From JANQKX01 sp039028695 (GTDB taxonomy: Bacteria > Pseudomonadota > Alphaproteobacteria > Kiloniellales > Kiloniellaceae), in the NCBI GenBank assembly GCA_039028695.1, contig JBCCHN010000054.1, positions 1 through 30,043 of the forward strand: a DNA stretch of 30,043 nucleotides. Direction: 5' to 3'. Made by a program: the position numbers and the translations under genes. The notes beneath the pieces were generated by a model. The model saw only the letters and a list, made by a program, of their open reading frames with translations. It did not search any database and was not told the DNA's origin. Of this stretch, positions 7,787 to 16,136 are shown piece after piece. Position 1 is the stretch's first letter. Every line of letters starts with the position of its first letter.

Positions 7787-8875
7787 ATGGCGGATCAATC
7801 AGATACCCCGCAGTCTGACGGACCAGAAACCGACGGATCAAAAACCGACCGACAGGACAGAGCAAAGCCTGGGTCTAAACGTGGCCCTTTTTGGCGTTTG
7901 TTGTTCTTCTTTGCCCTTTTGGCAGTCGGGGCGGCGGCTGCCGGTGCCTATTATATCAAAAATGAGTTTGAACGGCCTGGGCCCCTTGCGGAGAGTCAAA
8001 GCCTGGTGATCGAACGTGGTTCCGCCGTAAAGGAGATTGCGGAAGACCTGGAAGTGGCCGGTATCATTTCCAATCCGGATATCTTTCGCATCGGTGTGCG
8101 GGTATTGGACATGGGGCGAGACCTAAAGGCCGGTGAGTTTGTCTTTGAGGCGCAGATGTCCATGCGTCAAGTGGCCGAGCACCTTAGGTCCGGGGAGACC
8201 TTGCTGCATCGCGTCACCATTCCCGAGGGGCTCACCAGCCAGGATGTGGTGGCGCTGCTGGCTCAGGTGCCCCAATTGGAAGGGACGATTGATCAAATCC
8301 CGCCGGAAGGGGCCTTATTGCCGGAGACCTATTATTTTTCGCGGGGCGACAGCCGGCAGGTGGTCCTGGCCCGCATGGCCCAGGACATGGAAGAAGCCGT
8401 AACGGCCCTTTGGTCCCAACGCCAGGAGGGTTTGCCCCTTAAAAGCGCGGATGAACTTGTGGTTCTGGCCTCCATCGTGGAGCGGGAAACGGGCGTTGAT
8501 GGGGAACGTGCGTTGGTGGCGGGCGTCTTTATCAACCGCCTAAGAAAGGGCATGCGCTTGCAATCTGACCCCACGGTCGTCTATGGGCTTGCCGAGGGCA
8601 CTGGCGAATTGGGGCGGCCCTTGACCCGCAAAGATCTTAAGACCAAGCACGCCTACAATACCTATATCATTGATGCCCTGCCGCCGGGCCCGATCGCCAA
8701 TCCGGGCCTTGATGCTCTCCAGGCCGTCGCTGAGCCGGCCGAAACGGAATTTTTCTATTTTGTCGCCGATGGCAGCGGGGGGCATGCCTTTGCTAAGACT
8801 TTAGACGAGCACAACAAAAACGTTGCAGCTTGGCGAAAATTCCAAAAACAGCAAAAAGCCACGGATCAAAACTAG
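7787..8875 (+). CDS. mltG: Endolytic murein transglycosylase MltG
   Basis: MltG cuts nascent glycan strands at the inner membrane and is thought to end their polymerisation. The 362-residue protein has a polar cytoplasmic start, one membrane segment near 35-55, and then the periplasmic YceG-like domain. Its motifs are RSGETLLHRVTIPEG, LLPETYYF, LASIVERETG with the likely catalytic Glu at 232, LQSDPTVVYGL, and YNTYIIDALPPGPIANPG. It starts 53 nt after fabF, a pairing common in proteobacteria, and is the last gene of the run. The ribosome site is poor, so it may depend on readthrough from fabF. Confidence 0.95.
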   Translation: MADQSDTPQSDGPETDGSKTDRQDRAKPGSKRGPFWRLLFFFALLAVGAAAAGAYYIKNEFERPGPLAESQSLVIERGSAVKEIAEDLEVAGIISNPDIFRIGVRVLDMGRDLKAGEFVFEAQMSMRQVAEHLRSGETLLHRVTIPEGLTSQDVVALLAQVPQLEGTIDQIPPEGALLPETYYFSRGDSRQVVLARMAQDMEEAVTALWSQRQEGLPLKSADELVVLASIVERETGVDGERALVAGVFINRLRKGMRLQSDPTVVYGLAEGTGELGRPLTRKDLKTKHAYNTYIIDALPPGPIANPGLDALQAVAEPAETEFFYFVADGSGGHAFAKTLDEHNKNVAAWRKFQKQQKATDQN

Positions 8876-9003
8876 GCGCTACGGGCGCTAATGGCGAATG
8901 GGTCCGGTTCAATCCCTTGGCACCAGACTTAGCCAATAACTGGATCTGTCAGGTCAATTTTTTATCTTGCTAGGCTTTTGGGGCACAACACGAGGAGGCA
9001 ACC

Positions 9004-9288
9004 ATGTCCGATCAAGCAGTGCCCACCGTTCAAGTGGACAATGAGCGCACCATCGTTACCGAGTGGCGTTTCTCGCCGGGAGCCGAAACCGGACACCATC
9101 GACACGCTCATGATTATGTTGTGGTTCCTCAAACAACAGGAACGCTGAAAATTGTATTGCCTGATGGCAGCGAGGCTCTAAGCGAACTGATCGCCGGGCA
9201 GTCTTATTTCCGGCCCGTCGGGGTTGAGCACAATGTAATAAATGCCAACGACCACGAATTCGTTTTTGTCGAAATCGAGTTCAAGTAA
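9004..9288 (+). CDS. Small cupin-domain protein
   Basis: A 94-residue single-domain cupin with the metal-binding pattern G-x5-H-x-H: His31, His32, His34 and His36 near the first motif and His76 near the second (PVGVEHNV). It resembles the short cupins annotated as BauB-like (beta-alanine degradation), but no other gene of that pathway is nearby, so the substrate is unknown. A strong GAGGAGG ribosome site lies 5 nt before the ATG. It is 128 nt after mltG and 211 nt before a transporter gene. It belongs to a small accessory group inserted in otherwise core genes. The cupin fold is clear; the function is not. Confidence 0.85.
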   Translation: MSDQAVPTVQVDNERTIVTEWRFSPGAETGHHRHAHDYVVVPQTTGTLKIVLPDGSEALSELIAGQSYFRPVGVEHNVINANDHEFVFVEIEFK

Positions 9289-9439
9289 GATCATTTGCGC
9301 TCGATCGGTCCGGTATCCAATTGATAACGCTTCTATCTTGCCCTTTTTTCACTTGTGGGCATCTTCTGGCGTCCGCCGATTTATCCCTTATGCCGCGGAT
9401 CGATCATTAAGGAGACATTAGGCCGAAATTGAGTAACAC

Positions 9440-9469
9440 TTTACTTCACCGTCGATTGGGGAATGTAAT
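9440..9469 (+). promoter_or_regulatory. Candidate promoter for the EamA transporter
   Basis: TTTACT (9440-9445), an 18-nt spacer and TGTAAT (9464-9469) match the sigma-70 boxes at 4 of 6 and 5 of 6 positions. It lies about 30 nt before the first start codon. No terminator was seen after the upstream cupin gene. Confidence 0.35.
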
Positions 9470-9499
9470 CAGAGTTCCTTTCTCGGTGATCTTTTTTGG

Positions 9500-10402
9500 A
9501 TGCTGATGAATACCATGGACGCGACCTATTCGCGCGGCTTGTTTCTTGTTTTCTGCGCAGGGATGTTTTGGTCGACCCAGGGGCTGGCGGTCCGCCTTAT
9601 GGAGAGCGCCAATGCTTGGCAAATCCTATTTTACCGATCCATCGCTCTTTCTGTTTTTCTCGCCGTTATTGTTGTACTTAAGAACCGTGGGCGTTGGTTT
9701 CGAGCGATCCAAGAAACTGGCTGGGGCGGTGTTTTAGGGGGCTTGTGCCTGGTGTTTGCCTATGCCGCTGGCGTTTTAGCCATGCAGCGAACGACCATCG
9801 CCGATGCTGTGCTGTTGTTTGCAACCGCGCCTTTTTTTGCCGCCATTTTGGGTTGGTTGCTGCTTTCGGAGAGGGTTCGCAAATCGACCTGGCTCGCCGT
9901 TGCTTTGGCGATTGGTGGCATTTTTGTGATGCAAGGTGGGGCAGTCGCTGTGGGCCAATTCTTTGGCAATCTTCTTGCCGCAAGCTCGGCATTAGCTTTT
10001 GCGGTGTTCACAATCATTCTGCGCGGGAAGAAGCAACGCGATATGATGCCGACCGTGTTTTTGTCGGGCATCTTTGCGGTCCCCATTTGCGCCGCCATCA
10101 CCTGGCTTGACGGCACTGGTCTCGTCATACCGAGTCAAGATGTTCAAATCGCTTTGCTAATGGGTGTGTTCCAAACCGGTGCTGGTCTGATCTTGTACAC
10201 GCTGGGGGCACGGACTGTTCCAGCCGTTCAATTGGCTCTTTTACCCTTGATTGAAGTGGTTTTGTCGCCCCTGTGGGTGGCCCTGTTTGTGGGGGAATTA
10301 CCATCGGACATCACCCTTTTGGGCGGTTCCCTGGTCGCTCTGGCAATAGTTGGAGATGCGGTTCTGGGGGCAAAGCGATCCCGCAAGGGTGCCGCTGCTT
10401 AG
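9500..10402 (+). CDS. DMT/EamA-family membrane transporter
   Basis: A 300-residue, very hydrophobic protein with about ten membrane segments in two repeated halves, as in EamA (drug/metabolite) transporters. The first half starts at FLVFCAGMFWSTQGLAVRLM, and the second EamA unit begins near FFGNLLAASSALAFAVFTIILR. The C-terminus carries the typical end of the second repeat (LLPLIEVVLSPLWVALFVGE) followed by a short basic tail. The substrate cannot be told. Start codons at 9500, 9506 and 9515 are all possible, and none has a strong ribosome site. The coding strand is visibly more T-rich than the flanking core genes, which could reflect membrane codons as much as transfer. Confidence 0.9.
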   Translation: MLMNTMDATYSRGLFLVFCAGMFWSTQGLAVRLMESANAWQILFYRSIALSVFLAVIVVLKNRGRWFRAIQETGWGGVLGGLCLVFAYAAGVLAMQRTTIADAVLLFATAPFFAAILGWLLLSERVRKSTWLAVALAIGGIFVMQGGAVAVGQFFGNLLAASSALAFAVFTIILRGKKQRDMMPTVFLSGIFAVPICAAITWLDGTGLVIPSQDVQIALLMGVFQTGAGLILYTLGARTVPAVQLALLPLIEVVLSPLWVALFVGELPSDITLLGGSLVALAIVGDAVLGAKRSRKGAAA

Positions 10403-10408
10403 CATAAA

Positions 10409-10427
10409 GGGGGAGTCGCCCCGTTTT
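10409..10427 (+). terminator. Weak candidate terminator after the EamA gene
   Basis: GGGG (10409-10412) pairs with CCCC (10419-10422) around a 6-nt loop and is followed by G and TTTT. The stem is short, so this is only a suggestion. It lies 6 nt after the stop, between convergent genes. Confidence 0.3.
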
Positions 10428-10452
10428 GCCAGCTATATCGGCGCCACCTCTT

Positions 10453-11214
10453 TCAAGTCTTTTCCGGCAGCTGGCGCAGAAGAGGGTCGATCCAGCTGGG
10501 TGGGAGGGCAGCCAACAGCCAGACCATGGCGTACAATCGCAAGGGAAAAACAATTCTCCCCTTATTCTTGGCAAGGCCCCGCTTGATAATGCCGGCCGCT
10601 TTGTCTGCCTCCATCAAAAAGGGCATGGGAAAGTCGTTGGCATCGGTCATGCGACTTTTGACGTAACCGGGGCAAATGACCGAGACCTCAAGCCCGTCTT
10701 TGTGAAGGCTGCCCCGCAGGCTCTCTCCCCAAACCCGCACGGCTGCCTTCGAGGCACAATAGGCCGGCGCCCCGGGAAAGCCGCGAAAGGACGCCAGAGA
10801 CGACATGATCGCCAACTGGCCGCGCTTGCGTGGCGCCATGAGCTCGACGGCGGGAAAAAGAGTATTGGCCACACCGGTCATATTGACGGCGAAAATTGCA
10901 CGGGACTGTTCTTGGTCCTCACCGCCGCCGCCAGTTCCCGCTGAAATCCCCGCATTGGCGACAACAAGATCCAGGGGGTGATCTGCATCGATTTCCTTGA
11001 TCCAGGCCGCCAAGTCTGCCCGCTGTGTGACATCAAGGGCGCCGGTCGCGACCTCGGCGCCCAGATCCTTGCACGCCTGAGCCACACGGCTCAGGCGCGC
11101 GCTGTTACGCCCTGCCAGGGCCAGATGGATGCCGGGCGCCGCATAAGCCCTTGCCAAGGCCTCGCCGATGCCACTGGAGGCGCCGGTAATCAAGAGGGAG
11201 CGGGGGTCTTTCAT
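10453..11214 (-). CDS. SDR-family NAD(P)-dependent oxidoreductase
   Basis: A 253-residue classical short-chain dehydrogenase. The cofactor motif TGASSGIG lies at 10-17, NAG at 87-89, and the catalytic residues are Ser139, Tyr152 and Lys156 (YCASK). The C-terminus has a hydrophobic stretch near 225-242 (LRLYAMVWLLAALPPSW), as in membrane-associated SDRs related to those acting on lipid or sterol-like substrates, so it may be held at the membrane. The substrate is unknown. A longer reading would use a TTG at 11235; I prefer the ATG at 11214, with a CAGGAG 12 nt upstream. It is convergent with the EamA transporter and divergent from yicC. Confidence 0.9.
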   Translation of the reverse strand: MKDPRSLLITGASSGIGEALARAYAAPGIHLALAGRNSARLSRVAQACKDLGAEVATGALDVTQRADLAAWIKEIDADHPLDLVVANAGISAGTGGGGEDQEQSRAIFAVNMTGVANTLFPAVELMAPRKRGQLAIMSSLASFRGFPGAPAYCASKAAVRVWGESLRGSLHKDGLEVSVICPGYVKSRMTDANDFPMPFLMEADKAAGIIKRGLAKNKGRIVFPLRLYAMVWLLAALPPSWIDPLLRQLPEKT

Positions 11215-11286
11215 GACGGTGTTTAACTCCTGCAAAAATGCGATCGTTTATTGAAGTGCTGCGACCTGAACATGTTCCGGGCCACC

Positions 11287-11315
11287 TTGTTGTACAAAAC
11301 CTTCGTATATATAAG
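11287..11315 (+). promoter_or_regulatory. Candidate promoter for yicC-gmk
   Basis: TTGTTG (11287-11292), a 17-nt spacer and TATAAG (11310-11315) lie about 110 nt before yicC. The -10 box is good, the -35 box partial. A 10-bp palindrome, GAACATGTTC, lies just upstream at 11268-11277. Confidence 0.4.
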
Positions 11316-11427
11316 TGGGCCTACAAATTGGCATGATTGGATATCAAAGCGGCGATTATAGGGAATGTGTTGATGCCGATCCTTGCCGTCAACGATACGG
11401 GACTTCAAATGATCAAGACGCTCCGCG

Positions 11428-12321
11428 ATGGTGGCTAAAATCTGCAGTATGACGGGATTCTCCCGCCGTGATGGAAGTGACGGGTCTGCCAGTTGGAGTT
11501 GGGAGATCAAGTCCGTCAACGGCCGCAATCTGGATCAGCGGATGAGGTTGCCTAGCGGCTATGAGGAGTTTGAAGCTCTGGTCCGCGCGCAACTGCCCAA
11601 ACGATTCGCACGCGGAAACTTTCAAGTCACGCTGACCGTCAATCGAAGTGCGGCACCGGCACAGCTGTCGGTAAACCGGGACGTTTTGGCGCAGCTCGGC
11701 AATATCATGAGCGAATTGGAGGGTACTTACGATACGGCCGCACCACGCTTGGACGGGCTTTTGGCCCTGAAGGGTGTTTTGGAAATGGTGGAGGTGGAAG
11801 AAAGCCAAGAGGATGTATCCGCGCGACGCACCGCCATCGAAGCCGAGTTAGGGCAAGCCCTGGATGCCCTCTTGTCCATGCGACAAGGTGAGGGCGCTCT
11901 TTTGGCCGAAGTGGTCTTGGCGCGATTGAGCGATATCGAAAGTTTGGTATCCAAGGCAAGCAGCTCCGCCGCCTGTCAACCGGCGGCCCTTCGGGCTCGC
12001 CTTGAGCGTCAGTTGGCGGAACTCTTGGAGGCGCGGGCACCCGTGCCGGAAGACCGTTTGGCCCAGGAGTTGGCGGTTCTCGCCACCAAGGCCGACATTC
12101 GAGAGGAACTCGATCGATTGGTCGCTCATGTCACGGCGGCTCGGGACCTGTTGCAAAAAGGTGGGGCCGTCGGGCGCAAACTTGACTTTCTGTGCCAGGA
12201 ATTTAATCGGGAGGCCAATACCCTCTGTTCCAAATCTTCTGATGTGGAACTGACCCGAATTGGCCTGGATTTGAAAGCTGTGATCGAGCAGCTCCGCGAA
12301 CAGGTCCAAAACATTGAATAG
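11428..12321 (+). CDS. yicC: YicC/YloC-family endoribonuclease
   Basis: YicC proteins are conserved, and members from E. coli and B. subtilis have been reported as endoribonucleases. The 297-residue protein shows the family signature SMTGFSRRDG near the N-terminus and the motif EIKSVNGRNLDQRMRLP. It has a long helical middle, and the C-terminal domain has KVGGA-like and KLDFLCQEFNREANTLCSKS patterns; the last 15 residues are KAVIEQLREQVQNIE. Length is normal. The ATG at 11428 is used; another at 11449 directly before TGFSR is possible, and neither has a clear ribosome site. It lies 54 nt before gmk on the same strand, a common pairing. Confidence 0.94.
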   Translation: MVAKICSMTGFSRRDGSDGSASWSWEIKSVNGRNLDQRMRLPSGYEEFEALVRAQLPKRFARGNFQVTLTVNRSAAPAQLSVNRDVLAQLGNIMSELEGTYDTAAPRLDGLLALKGVLEMVEVEESQEDVSARRTAIEAELGQALDALLSMRQGEGALLAEVVLARLSDIESLVSKASSSAACQPAALRARLERQLAELLEARAPVPEDRLAQELAVLATKADIREELDRLVAHVTAARDLLQKGGAVGRKLDFLCQEFNREANTLCSKSSDVELTRIGLDLKAVIEQLREQVQNIE

Positions 12322-12375
12322 CAGATCCAGCAGGAAATTGAATCATCGAACTGCTCCATTGCCAAGGGGGCGCGC

Positions 12376-12999
12376 GTGAAACGGCGGGGTTTGATGTTGG
12401 TGCTGTCATCACCCTCGGGGGCGGGCAAGACGACCATTTCCCGCGCGCTGCTGCGCCAAGACGAGAATCTCTCCCTTTCCATTTCGGCCACCACCCGGCA
12501 GCGCCGGCCCGGTGAGGTGAATGGCCGGGACTATTTCTTTGTCTCGGAAGACGAGTTCGCCCGCATGGTTGCGCAAAAAGAGATGCTCGAGCACGCCGTG
12601 GTCTTTGAAAACCGCTACGGCACGCCGCGTGATGCGGTAGAACAGGCCTTAGCGTCAGGCCGCGACGTGATGTTCGATATCGATTGGCAAGGCACTCAAC
12701 AGGTCGCCGATCAGGCGCCCAATGATTTGGTGCGGATATTTGTTTTGCCCCCTTCGACAGAAGAGCTGGAAAAACGCCTCTATGCCCGTGCCCAGGATTC
12801 GGAAGCGGTGGTTGCGGCGCGCATGGCCAAGGCCGCCGATGAGATGAGCCATTGGGCAGAATATGACTACGTCATCGTCAATCGCGATATTACCGAGAGC
12901 TTGGCCGAAGTTCAGGCCATCTTGACTGCCGAGCGCTTGAAGCGGGAACGCCAAATCGGCTTGCGAGATTTCGTGGAGTCCTTGCGGGAATCCGGTTAG
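12376..12999 (+). CDS. gmk: Guanylate kinase
   Basis: Gmk phosphorylates GMP to GDP with ATP, an essential step in purine nucleotide and (p)ppGpp metabolism. The 207-residue protein has the P-loop SPSGAGKT at 12-19, the GMP-binding segment SATTRQRRPGEVNGRDYFFVS near 37-57, and DIDWQGTQQV near 101-110. The start is a GTG with AAGGGGG just upstream. Its last 4 bases (TTAG) are shared with the end of rsmA on the opposite strand, so the two genes overlap tail to tail. Confidence 0.97.
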   Translation: MKRRGLMLVLSSPSGAGKTTISRALLRQDENLSLSISATTRQRRPGEVNGRDYFFVSEDEFARMVAQKEMLEHAVVFENRYGTPRDAVEQALASGRDVMFDIDWQGTQQVADQAPNDLVRIFVLPPSTEELEKRLYARAQDSEAVVAARMAKAADEMSHWAEYDYVIVNRDITESLAEVQAILTAERLKRERQIGLRDFVESLRESG

Positions 13000-13868
13000 G
13001 ACCTGGGTGACCCTCCAACAGTTGCCCGAAAGGCGCGCGCCAAAGCGCAGAAATCGCCAACCGACAAGGTCTCGGCACGGGATGTTTCATCGATACCGGT
13101 TGCCGATAACAGGGTTTTGCTCTCGACACCCAGACTCTTCAGGCTTTGCCGAAGCATCTTGCGACGCTGACCAAATGCCGCGGCGGTCACCTTTTCTAAA
13201 TCCTTAATAAGGGCAGGGGCTAAGAGGTCAGCTCGGGGAGTCAGAGCCACGACGGTTGACGTGACCTTGGGCGGCGGCGTGAAGGCTTGTCGGGGGATAT
13301 CAAAAAGGTGTCGAGCCTCGCACAGCCAGGAAGTCAAGACCGAGAGCCGGCCGTATTGCTTTGAGCCCGGTGTTGCTGTGAGACGCTCGGCCACTTCCTT
13401 TTGGAACATGAGAATCATTTGGGTCACGACACCGGGAGTCTGCGCTACTTCTTGCAGCCAATGAACCAGCAGGGCCGTTGAAACATTGTAGGGCAAATTG
13501 GCAACAATCAGGCGGGGCGGTTTTCCTAAGGAGGACAGTGAGGGCGCCAGGGCATCCGCATGATGAAGCGTGAGCCGCCCCGGAAAGGCCGCTTCCAGCT
13601 CTGCCAGCGCCGTGATGCAGCGTTGATCTTTCTCCACCGCAATGACCGCAGCCGCATCGCTCGCCAACAAACTGCGGGTCAAGCCGCCGGGGCCGGGGCC
13701 CACCTCAATGACGGTTTTACCTGCTAGCTCGCCCGCGGATCTTACGATGCGGTCCGTGAGGTTTTGATCGAGCAAAAAATGTTGGCCCAAAGCCTTTCGT
13801 GCGCCCAGATCATAGCGCTGGATGACTTCGCGTAATGGCGGCAAGGGTGAGACCGGCTCGTAGGGCAC
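12996..13868 (-). CDS. rsmA: 16S rRNA (adenine1518/1519-N6)-dimethyltransferase
   Basis: RsmA (KsgA) dimethylates two adjacent adenines in helix 45 of 16S rRNA during late 30S assembly. The 290-residue protein has the N-terminal family motif ARKALGQHFLLD near 23-34. The usual GQNFL is here GQHFL, as seen in many members. The SAM loop VGPGPGGLT is at 56-64, and the catalytic NLPYNVS is at 124-130. The C-terminal domain with PPPKVTSTVV and FGQRRKMLRQSLK is complete. Translation starts at a GTG 14 nt after pdxA, so it is in the pdxA operon. Confidence 0.96.
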   Translation of the reverse strand: MPYEPVSPLPPLREVIQRYDLGARKALGQHFLLDQNLTDRIVRSAGELAGKTVIEVGPGPGGLTRSLLASDAAAVIAVEKDQRCITALAELEAAFPGRLTLHHADALAPSLSSLGKPPRLIVANLPYNVSTALLVHWLQEVAQTPGVVTQMILMFQKEVAERLTATPGSKQYGRLSVLTSWLCEARHLFDIPRQAFTPPPKVTSTVVALTPRADLLAPALIKDLEKVTAAAFGQRRKMLRQSLKSLGVESKTLLSATGIDETSRAETLSVGDFCALARAFRATVGGSPRS

Positions 13869-13882
13869 AAGCGATTTCCAGC

Positions 13883-14896
13883 CTAGGAGAGGGCCCGGGC
13901 GCGGGCCGCGGCCATCTTTGCGGCCAACTTAATAGCTTCAATCAGGCTGCGTGGATTGGCCTCGCCCCGCCCGGCGATATTAAGCGCCGTGCCGTGATCC
14001 GGTGAGGTCCGAATGAAGGGCAGGCCCAAGGTCACGTTGACGCCCCGTTCGAAATCAATGGTCTTGAGAGGAATAAGCGCCTGATCGTGGTACATACAGA
14101 TCGCCGCATCGTATTGGCGCCGCGCCGCTTCGTGAAACAAGCTGTCTGCTGACTGGGGTAAGCTGACCAAGATCCCTTCCTTTTGCAGCTCCTTTATGGC
14201 TGGAATAAGGATCTCTATTTCTTCCCGGCCCATGTTGCCCCCTTCACCGGCGTGGGGATTGAGCCCGGATACTGCCAAACGCGGCGCTGCCAGGGCAAAA
14301 TCACGGCGCAGGGCATCGGCCGTCGTTCGGATCGTGTGTTGGATCAGGTCTCCATCCAATCGGGCAATGGCCTCGGCCAAGGCCAAGTGAATGGTAACCG
14401 GCACGACTCGCAATTCCGGGCACGCCAGCATCATGACCGGCGGGGTGGTCGATCCGGCGAGGTCCGCCAAGAATTCCGTGTGCCCTGGGTGTTGAAAGCC
14501 GGCCGCGTAGAGCACTTCCTTATGAATGGGGTTGGTCACTACCGCCGAAGCCAAACCCGCTTGCACGAAATGGCACGCCCGTTCGATGGCACCCAGTACG
14601 GCGGGTCCGTTTCGCGGGTCGGCCTGTCCAGGCATCACCTCAACCGCGAGTTCATGAGGCAAAACGGGTAAAGCTTGATCGAATATCTCCGGCGCCTGGT
14701 CAGGTGTGTCAATTCGGCGCAGGGGAACCTGCCATCGCAAGATTTTACAGAGCCTTTCAAGGCGGCCCACGTCATCGATTAGAAAAAAGGCGGGTAGGTC
14801 CTCTTGCTTGCGGCCTAGCCAGGCCATGAGTGTGATCTCGCCGCCGATCCCCGCAGGATCACCCATGGTAACGGCGAGGGGCTTTTGACCTGTCAT
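13883..14896 (-). CDS. pdxA: 4-hydroxythreonine-4-phosphate dehydrogenase
   Basis: PdxA oxidises 4-phosphohydroxy-L-threonine in the DXP-dependent route to pyridoxal phosphate. The 337-residue protein begins with TMGDPAGIGGE near 10-20. The three metal-binding histidines are His170 (TIHLALAE), His215 (NPHAGEGG) and His270 (MYHDQALIPLK). Length is normal and nothing is missing. A GGAAG lies close before the ATG. It sits between surA and rsmA, the order seen widely in proteobacteria. Confidence 0.97.
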   Translation of the reverse strand: MTGQKPLAVTMGDPAGIGGEITLMAWLGRKQEDLPAFFLIDDVGRLERLCKILRWQVPLRRIDTPDQAPEIFDQALPVLPHELAVEVMPGQADPRNGPAVLGAIERACHFVQAGLASAVVTNPIHKEVLYAAGFQHPGHTEFLADLAGSTTPPVMMLACPELRVVPVTIHLALAEAIARLDGDLIQHTIRTTADALRRDFALAAPRLAVSGLNPHAGEGGNMGREEIEILIPAIKELQKEGILVSLPQSADSLFHEAARRQYDAAICMYHDQALIPLKTIDFERGVNVTLGLPFIRTSPDHGTALNIAGRGEANPRSLIEAIKLAAKMAAARARALS

Positions 14897-14965
14897 GAAA
14901 GCTTCCGGTTTCGTCGGTTATCGCGCTGCTTGGTCGCGTCGGGACACGACTTTTCGCGGATATGT

Positions 14966-15931
14966 TCAAATACGGATATCGACGTTTGCCACGCGGCGAA
15001 GATCCTGCATCGATTGCTGAACCAATTGGCTAAGCTGTTGGTCTTCCAAATTTCTTTGGATCTGGGCCCGGTCGATATTGGTCTCGGTTCGTTGCCGGAC
15101 ATCCTTAAGGTTCATGATCGTGAATCCGGCCAGGGTCCGCACTGGTGGCGAGATGTCCCCGGGAGACATTTGGCTGAGGGCGGTTTCTAATTCCGCCGAA
15201 AGTTCCCCTTCCTCAATCCAGCCCAAGTCGCCGCCTAGGTTGGCCGTGGCGGATTGGGAAAACTCCCGTGCCAGACCGCCGAAATTGGCGCCAGCCTGCA
15301 GCTGCTGGTAAAGGCGTTGAGCGTCCTGCCGGACCTCTTCTTCATTCAAGGCATTTTCCACTGCCAAATAAATCTCCGAAACGCGCCGCTGCTGTCCGCT
15401 GTCTTGCGCGACAATGCGAGTGACCACGGCGTCGATCTCTTCCGGAGAGATGTCCACCGACGGTCGAAAGCGCTGCTGGACCACGGTTTGCCAGGCGATT
15501 TGCGCTCGAATTTGGTCGTTGAGGATCGACGGCAAGATCGAGCGTTGCTGAAGAGCCTGGCGCAGTTGGTCTGCGGTCATGTTGTTCCGCTCTGCCAACT
15601 GACCGAAGGCCTGTTCGATTTGACCGTCGGAAATAGTGATGTCCAGACGGTTAGCTTCTTGCAACTGGAGACGTTCGTCAATCAGGGTGCGCAGCACTTG
15701 GCGCGCCACCCTGTCCCTGGCTTCAGGGGTATCTTGAAGGCGTGAACTTAGGATCGCCAGACGGGTGCGCATGGCTACATCCAAGACGGAGATGACTTCG
15801 TCGTTGACGATAGCGGCGGGCCGCAGGGTTTCCTGAGCGTGGGCTGGTTCAAGGGCAATCTTGGAAACAGCCAAACCCAGGCCACAGCAAATCAGGGCGA
15901 TCGTCCCTAAAACTTTGAAAAATGATCCCAT
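14966..15931 (-). CDS. surA: SurA-like periplasmic chaperone/peptidyl-prolyl isomerase
   Basis: SurA escorts unfolded outer-membrane proteins across the periplasm. The 321-residue protein has a signal peptide with a hydrophobic core near 8-26 and a likely cut after AHA at 32. The SurA N-terminal helical domain (IVNDEVISVLDVAMRTRLA onward) follows. A single parvulin-type rotamase domain spans about 184-278, with SATANLGGDLGWI and SPGDISPPVRT. A helical C-terminus completes it. E. coli SurA has two rotamase domains and about 430 residues, so this is a one-domain form. It lies downstream of lptD and before pdxA. The ATG has only a distant GGGAGGG, so the start is slightly uncertain. Confidence 0.9.
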   Translation of the reverse strand: MGSFFKVLGTIALICCGLGLAVSKIALEPAHAQETLRPAAIVNDEVISVLDVAMRTRLAILSSRLQDTPEARDRVARQVLRTLIDERLQLQEANRLDITISDGQIEQAFGQLAERNNMTADQLRQALQQRSILPSILNDQIRAQIAWQTVVQQRFRPSVDISPEEIDAVVTRIVAQDSGQQRRVSEIYLAVENALNEEEVRQDAQRLYQQLQAGANFGGLAREFSQSATANLGGDLGWIEEGELSAELETALSQMSPGDISPPVRTLAGFTIMNLKDVRQRTETNIDRAQIQRNLEDQQLSQLVQQSMQDLRRVANVDIRI

Positions 15932-16057
15932 TAAAAGGTAACGGCCCTCCCTTTCAGTTCGTACTTCTCATGATCGTGTGCATCGTCGATGAAGCATTTA
16001 TGCCCACTGGCCTGGAAAATCCCAAACCCATGGCGCCATTCAACGGCAGCAAAGAGA

Positions 16058-16063
16058 ATTATA
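16058..16063 (-). promoter_or_regulatory. Consensus -10 box upstream of surA
   Basis: A perfect TATAAT lies on the minus strand 126 nt before the surA ATG, inside the 205-nt lptD-surA gap. The matching -35 position has only a weak TGTACC. It could give surA-pdxA-rsmA a promoter separate from lptD. Confidence 0.25.
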
Positions 16064-16136
16064 AATCAAGACAAATTGGCGGTACAGGGGGAGTTTTATT
16101 GCCGAAAATAGGCTAGATATGGCGCCCTTGGGTAGA

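Noticed and set aside
14183..14671. 162-codon open frame opposite pdxA
   Set aside because: It lies fully inside an intact pdxA and has no recognisable domain or ribosome site.
15932..16136. Short 25-codon frame in the lptD-surA gap
   Set aside because: No family resemblance and no clear ribosome site; probably non-coding leader.
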